Shown here one piece after another: positions 56,463-64,000 of a DNA stretch of 64,000 nucleotides. Position 1 is the first letter of the stretch; every line of letters starts with the position of its first letter. The DNA lies in the NCBI GenBank assembly GCA_009760855.2, contig WPIO01000015.1:4364001-4428000 (forward strand), in the 5' to 3' direction. Under the pieces are notes generated by a model that made no database searches, was not told the DNA's origin, and worked only from the letters and a program-made list of their open reading frames with translations. The DNA comes from Cristatella mucedo. Taxonomy: Eukaryota; Bryozoa; Phylactolaemata; Cristatellidae. Both the position numbers and the translations under genes were made by a program.

Positions 56463-56780
56463 TTGGAACTGTCGCTCGTGACTCACGACAGTGAAGAAGA
56501 ACCGGCCTGCAGCGAGTCAAGAAACCCTACGGCAGCAAGCAGAAAGCAACCCGAGCAGCTACCACTACCCGAGCAGCTACCACTACCCGAGCAGCTACCA
56601 CTACCCGAGCAGCTACCACTACCCGAGCAGCTACCACTACCCGAGCAGCTACCACTACCCGAGCAGCTATCACTACCCGAGCAGCTGACCTTCGAGGAGA
56701 GCGGCCATTTCCTTCGGCAGCTAGAGTGCCAGGCCTCATTAGCTGGTGCTCATCAGCCAGTCGATCGAAGCCGCCAGTGA
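56463..56780 (+). other. 105-codon ORF with PEQLPL repeats; coding status unknown
   Basis: From the ATG at 56463 the frame is open for 105 codons: an acidic start, then seven PEQLPL-type hexapeptides encoded by the 18-bp minisatellite, then a unique C-terminal part to TAG... near 56780. No signal peptide, no domain and no splice context is evident. Because 18 is a multiple of three, all frames across the repeat stay open, so the ORF may be incidental. Confidence 0.2.
56551..56686. repeat. 18-bp minisatellite, 7.5 copies
   Basis: CCGAGCAGCTACCACTAC repeated at 56551, 56569, 56587, 56605, 56623, 56641 and 56659 (the last with one C-to-T), plus a 10-bp partial copy. Confidence 0.97.
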
Positions 56781-56825
56781 CATAATCCTCCTCGCATCGT
56801 TCCACTGCAGCCTGGATAGAGGAGA

Positions 56826-56896
56826 GCGGTGCGCGAGAGAAAAAGAGAGAAAGAAAAAGAGAGGAAGGGGAGAGAGAAGGAGAGAGGGTGAGAGAG

Positions 56897-56944
<48 letters not shown>

Positions 56945-57286
56945 GAGAGAATGGAGAGAGAGACGGGGAGAGAGCGAGAGGGAGAGAGAGAGAAAGAGAG
57001 CGGGGAGAGATCGAGAAAGAGAGAGAGGGAAAGAGGGAGAGAGTGAGAAAGAACGAGCGGGAAAGAGGGGGCAAGGGAAGGGAGAGAAGTAGATAGAGAT
57101 GGAGGCAGAGAGGCGGGAGTGGGAGAACAGAAGAGAATGAGATTGAGAAAGGGGAGAGAGGGAGAGAGAGAGGGCAAAGAGAGGGAGAGAGCGGGAGAGA
57201 GAGGGAGGGGAAGAGAGAGACAGGGAGTAAGATCGGGGTGAGAGGGGAGAGATGAAGAGAGGGAGAGTGAGAGAGGGATGGAGAAA

Positions 57287-57327
<41 letters not shown>

Positions 57328-57330
57328 AAT
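56826..57330. repeat. GA-rich purine tract, about 500 bp
   Basis: Pure GA blocks at about 56901-56940 and 57293-57325 within GGGAGAGA- and GAAAGAGA-rich degenerate sequence. Confidence 0.95.
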
Positions 57331-57411
57331 GAGTTAGGAGAAAAGAGCTGAGCGAGTGAGGAGGGCACGTGACAAGCTTCCTTTTCAGCATAAGCAGCAT
57401 GCTTAGAAAGA

Positions 57412-59180
57412 GACCAAGATCATATAGGACTAGCTGGTAAGTTCCAGTCTGGTTTTAGAACTAAGTACTCCACACAGTCAGCATTGCTTCGGGTGTATAA
57501 CGACCTACGTAGGAATGCAGACTTGGGCAGAGTTTCTTCAGTTGCTTGATCGATTTTTCGGCAGCTTTTGATACCATCGATCACCAAGACATTCTTGAGC
57601 ACCACTCATCTTGCCTGGGCAGCGCTGGCTCTGCACTGCAATGGTTCAGATCCTATCCCAGTGGGAGGCTCCAGAGTATTGTCGTGAACGTACAAAGATC
57701 ATCCGAGGAACCATTGTTGTATTAGGTATCTCGTGGTTATGTGCTTGGTCCCTTTCTCTTCACAGTTTACACTCTCCCTCTTTCCGCTATGATTGTCAGG
57801 CACATCTAGGCTTACACTTCTAAGCAAATGACACTTATTGTACCATTGCTTTGATTCCTTCGTCCAGCACGTCAAACTTTCTGAACTCCTTTGCTCCATG
57901 TATTGATCACATCCCCACATTGATGGGTGCAAACCTTTTCAAATTGAATGTTGATAAAATCAACCTACTATATATAGCTATAGGCAAACCGAGTGTGATT
58001 AAAAAATTGGATAACCATAGGCTCAAAATCACCTCTGCCAGCATATCTCCTGTTGAATATGCACGAAATCTGAGTGTCTTGTTTCAAAGTGACCTTTCAT
58101 TAGACGACCACATAGCTCCACAAGCAAGTCTGCCTACTTTCAACTACATAACATTGCTAAAATTCGGGCTTGTTTAGATAATTCATGTCATGTCATGTAT
58201 CTCCGTCTGTAGCTCCACAAAGTCGTAAAGACCATGTGGGTGTTACGCAGGAGAGTTTTGTATAGCCCACTCACAGCCTAAGCGGCTTTCGGTACGCATT
58301 CGGTTGCCAACAGACTTCGTCTCAGGCAACAGAGATAAAGTGGGAAGCATAGCAGAATCAGGAGAGCAGTTGAGGTAGTGAGTAGCATGGAAGTAACAGC
58401 TCAGGACTGCTGAAAAGGATGAGCCATAGTCGGCAGTTGGAGCGTAGTTGTCGTTGCGTAAGAATTGTGGAAGCGAGTTCCACAGTCTAGGACCTGCAAG
58501 GCTAGATAAGGATACCACGTCTAAACTAGTCCATGCATATGTGACATCCCATCTCGACTTCTATAACTCACTGCTTGCTAGTCCACCGACCTGTCCAATC
58601 AGCCGCTTACAGCTGGTGCAAAACTCTGCAGCTAGGCTTGTCTGTCGTGAGCGTCGCAGCTGCCACAACACACCACTTCTAGCTGACCTGCATTGACTTC
58701 TAGTCAAGAAACGCATCGACTTCAAGGTTCGGTCACTCACATTTAGGTCTGTTTATTCTTTGGATTTAGCCTACCTATCAGAGCTACCCCCTCTAGGCTA
58801 AGCATCGCACCCCCCAATTTTCGGAATCTAATCGCTTACCTACCCGCGGTACGAACCTCATTCCTTTGGAGACCATGCATTTTGTTCGTATTCGCCCAAA
58901 GCCTAGAAGTCACTTCCGACTTGGGTCATGACATCCCCAGACTTCGACCACATGTAAAAAGAAACTAAGAACCCATCTATCTAGCACAGCATTCACTGGG
59001 TCCATATGAATCGTCCTTTGTATGCTTATGAATGCTGACAACGTATATACTGCCACTAACCATATTTGCATGCTGACCCTGTCTCGTGTCAGCTCTTACC
59101 GTGTTACTCTTGTCTTCATCGAGCATGCGACCACTAACCATTCGACCATGCTTCCTTTGCAACAAATTTAAAGTTCCTAG
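57412..59180 (+). mobile_element. LINE family A, old copy interrupted by LINE family B
   Basis: RT relics in order: LVSSSLVLELSTPHSQHCFG-type start, a frame-broken FDTIDH (about 57565), [14 protein letters not shown], then [35 protein letters not shown] (about 58030-58110), the family B insertion, then [26 protein letters not shown] (58503-58575), [29 protein letters not shown] and a decayed 3' end to about 59180. Many frameshifts. Confidence 0.85.
58182..58502 (-). mobile_element. LINE family B 3' end nested in LINE family A
   Basis: 321 bp flanked by TAGATAA (58175-58181 and 58503-58509). On the minus strand it encodes GPRLWNSLPQFLRNDNYAPT and KSVGNRMRTESRLGCE, then the noncoding end and an ACATGACATGACATG-type tail. 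Confidence 0.92.
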
Positions 59181-59322
59181 ATTCTAGACACTTTACATTT
59201 GTTGCAAAGGAAGCATGGTCAAGTGGTTATTGGTAAAGTAAGGTTAGTAAGGTTAGTGTTAAGCCCTCAGAGAACTTTATATCTTTCTAGGCCCTAGAAA
59301 GAAATAGAAAGTTCTTTGAGGG
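59133..59322. repeat. Two adjacent inverted repeats made of LINE A 3' ends
   Basis: 59133-59180 and 59183-59233 are inverted copies of the sequence around ACCATGCTTCCTTTGC with a TCTAGA centre. 59267-59295 and 59296-59322 are inverted copies of CCTCAGAGAAC-TTTCTAGG. An (ATT)n tail follows at 59337-59358. Confidence 0.85.
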
Positions 59323-59358
59323 TGCTATACAAATGTATTATTATTATTATTATTATTA

Positions 59359-60048
59359 AGTCCTATTACTTTCAGCCGCATAACATTGCTAAAACTCGTG
59401 TGGCCAGGCGCTTACGGTTGGACTACAACCTGCAGCTGAGCTTGTCTGTCGTGAGCATCGCAGTTGCCACATCTCATTACTGCTCGCTGACCTGCACTGG
59501 CTCCCAATCCAGCAGCTCACTGGAATTAAGGTTCGCTCACTCACTTTGAAGTCCCTTCATCCTGTGGCTCCTGCCCACTTATCACAACTATCCCCCAACA
59601 AGACTAGGCATCGAGCCACCCGGACTTGGAACTCAAATCGTTTATCCTCGCACTAATGTCAAGTCCTTTGGTGATCGTGCCTCCAGTACGTTTACTCCCA
59701 AAGCCTGGACCTCACTCTCGATAGACGTCAGGACATCCCCTGACTTGACGACATTTAAAGCAAGCAAACAACGCAGATTTTTTACATAATTTGGTGGGTC
59801 CTTGCGATTTTTTTCTTTATGTGCTTACACGTGCTGACACCGTACATGCTGCCGAAACCATATCTTCATGCTGATACAGTGCATGTCACCCTAATCACGA
59901 TATGCTTGTTGACATTGAGCATGCTACCACTAACCATTCGATCATGCTTCTTTTACAGCAAATACTAAGTGTGTAGAAAGAGATTGCGCTCTCTGAAGGC
60001 GCTAAAAGAAATTATTCGTATCATTATTGCTATTCTTATTATTAATTG
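59359..60048 (+). mobile_element. LINE family A, 3' half, decayed
   Basis: YYFQPHNIAKTRV, LSLSVVSIAVATSHYCSLTCTGSQSS (a shifted frame of the [31 protein letters not shown] segment), then the noncoding end, GTGTAGAAAGAGATTGCGCTCTC and an ATTATTGCTATTCTTATTATT tail. Confidence 0.8.
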
Positions 60049-60883
60049 AGGCTTCGACTAGCGCTCTGGATTCTGCGTTACTGAAGCTTGTCGATGCTGC
60101 ATTGGCCCTGCACGCTTTTGGGGTGCCCAAAGAAATTCGCGTTGGGAGGCGAACAGGCTTTACAATTCATTGCTGACGCTCAGCAATACTGTCTAAAAAT
60201 GGCAGCAAGCCGGTAGCTGGAGTCTTCGAAATGACCACGAGTAGCTGACTGTGCTGCCGACATCGATCGGCTCATTTGAGCTTAAGTCAATCGAGGCGCT
60301 CTGTCGAGAGGTCAAAGCCTGTGTGTGTCACTCTAACCTGCTGCTGATTGGCATTCCATTGGCAGCTACTTGCCAGGAGCTCGTCACTTGTTCAACGCTC
60401 TGAAGAGGATGATTGGCTTGGGCGCCGATCTAAATGGCTTTTATAATAGCCATTGATGATTCACCGATTCACCTATTCCTTATCTGTCTAACCTATTTTA
60501 TCGGAGACGGCACGCTGACAATGCAGCATCATTTCCGACAACAATCGCATCGTGGCCGCCGCAGATAGCGAGACAGGCAGATGTGGTGAGACTGCAAGAA
60601 TGGGCGTGTCCATCAGCCCACCACCAAGTCGAAGGAACTGAATTAACCCGGAGTAGCAGTAATAGAAACTCTGCGCAGTATGAACTTTTCGTCAGATCTG
60701 TATGTTGGCCAGTTATTAGTTAATCGCAGCCCACGAAAGAAATTATTTGATGCCGTGCAATCAAGCAATGTACAAGGAAGCGGCGATTTGCCCTGCAGGA
60801 TCTTACGCGACGATCTATTTCGATCAGGGCCTACACTTGCTGCTGCCTACGATGGTAGTCAATCCACTCAGAAAGGCTCGAGC
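60049..60883. other. No gene seen
   Basis: Unique sequence; short ORFs only. Confidence 0.35.
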
Positions 60884-60945
60884 CCGCGACCTTGTACTTT
60901 GAAGGCGAGCACCTTACCCCCAAGCAGCCAAACCAGCGGGCCAAA
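60884..60945 (-). mobile_element. tRNA-like SINE head fragment
   Basis: CTCGAGCCCGCGACCTTG, GAGCACCTTACCCCCAAGC and CCAAACCAGCGGGCC resemble the head halves of SINE B and SINE A. Too short to assign to either. Confidence 0.5.
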
Positions 60946-61085
60946 CTATGGCAGCGCTTAAGATAATTGGCGGTTCCTGAATTGTATATTTTGGGAAACG
61001 GCATTGCCGTAATCTATGGTTTAAACTTTATTAAATCTAATTCAAGGGATGCTTATTCAGTAAAAAGAGTTGAAGTTTTAGATTA

Positions 61086-61248
61086 GATGATTCAACAGCC
61101 ACATTTATGTAGCGGAAAAAAGAGCCTTCACGGCTATCACCAATGCGTACAGCGGGCAATAGGGGAACGCACACTGCAGGACTCGAACCCACAACCTGGG
61201 TCTATAAAAGCAAGAACCGTACCCCTGGGCTAAGGCCCAGCTGTATTT
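61086..61248 (-). mobile_element. SINE B
   Basis: GATTCAACAGCCACATTTATG tail, AAGAGCCTTCACGGCTATCACC, ACACTGCAGGACTCGAACCC (B box), ACAACCTGGGTC and AGAACCGTACCCCTGGGC head. Confidence 0.88.
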
Positions 61249-61714
61249 TGGGATGAGAAGTGAATCGTACGCTATGGCTGGTGCTGTGCACAAGCGCTTC
61301 TCTGTGGCTATTGAATAGACTGATCTAAATTAACGACAGAATTTGCAATATCAAAGTAAGGGTGCTCTTCCCTACTGCTGTGCTGAGCTTCCATCGCGAT
61401 GCCTCCACGTGTCAAGGCAGCATACGCGACTCGCTGTCTCGAAGCGCCAGCTCCTCTAGTATGTATCACGCGTCTGCAAAGGCTAGCGCCATTGCGGGCG
61501 CTACGCTTATGGCCAATGGACAGTGTTGCTGACGCCTCTACAGCGTATCCTTACGTTGTTGTGTGCTTGCGATTCTTTGTCGTCGTCTTTTGCTAGTCTC
61601 ATTGCATGCAACAGTACTGGCTAGCACTGCACCGGAAGCACGGATTTTAGAAGAAATTGGCCACACGAAGGCATATACTGATTGCATAGCTGATAGCCTT
61701 GGCTGCTTGCTCTG
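61249..61714. other. No gene seen
   Basis: Unique sequence; short ORFs only. Confidence 0.35.
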
Positions 61715-61990
61715 AACGACAACTACTCTCCTACTGCCGACTATGGCTCATCCTTTTCAGCGGTCCGGAGCTGCTACATCCACGCTACTCACTTCACCTC
61801 AACTGCTCTCCTATTTCTGCTATGCTTCTCACTTTCTCTTTGTTGCGTGAGACGAAGTCTGTTGGCTACCGAATGCGTACCGAAAGCCGCTAAGGCTATG
61901 GGTGCGCTATACAAAACTCTCCTGCATAACACCCACATGGTCTTTATGACTTTGTGGAGTTACTGACGGAGATGCATTACGTTAGTCGTT
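61715..61990 (+). mobile_element. LINE family B, 3' end
   Basis: GACAACTACTCTCCTACTGCC, TTTTCAGCGGTCCGGAGC and KSVGYRMRTESR followed by a stop (CGC TAA). Then the noncoding end ACACCCACATGGTC and TGTGGAGTTACTGACGGAGATGCATTAC. Confidence 0.85.
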
Positions 61991-62814
61991 CAAGAAAATG
62001 CCCTGCTAAACATCGGCGAATTAAGGAGCAATAGTTAACTGCAGATCGGTGCTGTTCCAAAAAAATTTGAATTCGAACTGCGCACACTCGGCGTAACACG
62101 AAAACACCGTAACGAGCTTCAACACGTGCATTTCCACACGGACGCTGGCCAGCCCGCGACCGCTCTACCGGCGTCTTAGTCGCAATTACCTCGAGCTCGG
62201 CAGGCCTTGATTCACAACTCGTTAAGCTACCACCGCCATGAATCTTAATGGCTCATAAACCGGCAGCTGCTTCGCAAAAACATCCGCTGGGCCATAAAAC
62301 TAGCAGTAGCGGGAATGCAGAATAGTAAATGTATGTGTAAATAATAATGGCGATTAATAAAGATAACAAGGAATGAAAATATAAGAGCAATAATGAGCGC
62401 CGGCTGCCCCTAGTCTACGAATGAAATAAATCAGCCAAACCAAACTTGAGTGAGTTGCGGTAAAGTGCTTGCCACCAATAGCTCTTGCGAGAATACTCGC
62501 TGCGAGTGAGCAGCCGATTAATCAGCTGCGAATCTCAGCTCGGCCTTGGCCTTGGTGCCCTATTCAGCTATTGCAGCTATTCAGCTTTTTCGCAATTCAT
62601 CATCGAGGGTGAAAGTAGCGTGAGCGTGAAACTGGTTTACACAGGTCATATACTGAAAAGCCATCTGACAAAGCACCGCCTAAATTCCCATTCGAGATAT
62701 GCAGCGAGCAGATTTTAACTCTGAATATTCTAATGGCTAACATTCGCCTTAAATTCTGTATATTTGCACCCAGAGCAGTGAAGCCCTCCACGAACATAAT
62801 CGAAAACCGCTGGA
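61991..62814. other. No gene seen
   Basis: Unique AT/GC-mixed DNA. Confidence 0.35.
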
Positions 62815-63125
62815 GGACGTGCATTTAGTTCCAATGCTCCCAAAGCCCTGCAGCTCACTGCCGAAGCACGTCACGACGTCTCTTGACAAGACGGCATTTA
62901 AAACGAAGCTTAGAACGCACCTGCTGATTACAGCATTCGGTGGGTCTCTGTGACTTGTCTCTCGGGTGCATGTACCTGTTTACGCTGTGCCTGATGCTTC
63001 CAGATGTTACCACCAATCATTAGGGAATGCTTTGTATAGAGCATCTGTAAAGTGCCTAGAAATAGATTAAGTTCTCTGAGGTCGCTATAAAAATGTATAT
63101 TATTATCATTATCGTTAATATTATT
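62815..63125 (+). mobile_element. LINE family A, 3' end, decayed
   Basis: GACGTGCATTTAGTTCCAATGC (RAFSS-A), CTGCAGCTCACTGCC, CGGCATTTAAAACGAAGC, then the noncoding end TGTAAAGTGCCTAGAAATAG, ATTAAGTTCTCTGAGGTCGC and an AT-rich tail TATTATTATCATTATC. Confidence 0.8.
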
Positions 63126-64000
63126 CAGCAGAACAATGCAATGAATGCGGCTGCGACACAGCTCACCAGATATGCTACCAAGTGGCCAGCTTCGATGACC
63201 TGCTGTTGAATTACCAAGGCGCTTCTATAATATTTTTCCAATTGATTACTTTCCTTCATTCAATAGAGCTAGCTTCCGACAAATTCGATTAAGTCTTCCT
63301 GCTGGTGCTGCAGGCAGCGTGGGAGAGATGGCGGCGGTTGCGGTCGGCTGCTCAAACTCTATTCTTCAATCGACCTATCAGAAAATTAATGAATTAGCTA
63401 CCCATTTCAATGTTGTTACCTTATAAACGATCGATATTGCAAAAAATGTTGTGTGGAAGCATTGTAAAGGCACCAAAACGTGTGGTGCTGAGGTTACACG
63501 CTGCAATAATGGTTAAGCCCCACGGAGGCTTTTTTTAACTAATCTAACAGCTCACGCTCATTCTACTTCCATTGGCGGACGTAGGGGGATTAGGTCATCT
63601 TTACATTTTACCGGACGTCGCGATAGAAAGCGGGCACACTCGGACCTTTGCTGCCGGTAGGTTTATAGTGGCTCGTTTTTCGTGTGCTCGCTTTAAATTT
63701 CTGCCCGCTTGTCGACAGATGGACTTTGCACTAGCCGAGCAGCTGCCTTCCCCTGCTGGCAGGACCACGGTTGAGCCAACCACAAAGGATACCGATAAGT
63801 AGATGAGCTCGACCTAATCAGACCTCGTGAAAGCTCACTAATCAGCTCAGCTGCCCGTATTGCTTCGCTCGAGGTATCTAAACGTCCAGTCTGTCGACAC
63901 GCTTGCAGCAGCTTGCAGGCTGGTCAAGCCTGCCTGCCTGCAGGCTCCAAGCAGCGTCGCCGTCGCCGTCGCCGGAAAGTCGCACTTTAACAGCGCACCA
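63126..64000. other. No gene seen
   Basis: Unique sequence to the window edge. It ends in CTGC-rich and GTCGCC-repeat DNA (63905-63975). No recognised product. Confidence 0.35.

Overview
This is animal (metazoan) nuclear DNA with very low gene density. It has spliced exons, tRNA-derived SINEs, CR1/L2-type LINEs with (ATT)n tails, and many long GA/CT, GT and AT microsatellites. A dystroglycan gene confirms an animal. The sequence alone does not fix the phylum; an invertebrate bilaterian is my best guess. I see no bacterial features, CRISPR arrays, rRNA or functional tRNA genes.

The one confident host gene is the 5' part of a dystroglycan (DAG1) homologue on the minus strand. Exon 1 (13768-13361) carries a signal peptide and the start of the N-terminal Ig-like domain. 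Exon 2 (8483-7610) carries the rest of that domain, a low-complexity Ala/Pro linker, the S6-like domain with its two conserved cysteines, a furin-type RRRRR site and a Thr-rich start of the mucin region. The exon 1/exon 2 junction is phase 0 and lies where I recall the vertebrate DAG1 intron. The remaining exons (mucin-like region, beta-dystroglycan, membrane segment, cytoplasmic tail) are not visible and should lie left of base 1, so bases 1-7609 are probably intron.

Beyond the gene, 14-23 kb is mostly GC-rich, CpG-rich DNA without a recognisable product. From 23 to 64 kb the window is a mosaic of retrotransposons. LINE family A (CR1/L2-like, (ATT)n tail) includes a 5'-truncated copy with an uninterrupted 481-codon reverse-transcriptase ORF nested inside an older copy, a second copy with an in-frame deletion in the RT, and many decayed 3' ends. 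LINE family B is a second family seen mainly as 3' ends. SINE A and SINE B are two tRNA-derived families. SINE A shares its 3' hairpin with LINE A, which points to a LINE/SINE partnership. Three nested insertions have target-site duplications and give a relative order of activity.

The most striking element is a 182-bp non-autonomous hAT transposon at 54400-54581 with a perfect 8-bp target-site duplication. Its ends and subterminal sequence resemble the SPIN family known for horizontal transfer among tetrapods and some invertebrates. Long simple repeats (up to about 1.1 kb of nearly pure pyrimidine) take up much of the rest, and some clearly arose inside LINE and SINE sequences. No wholly new multi-gene system was found.
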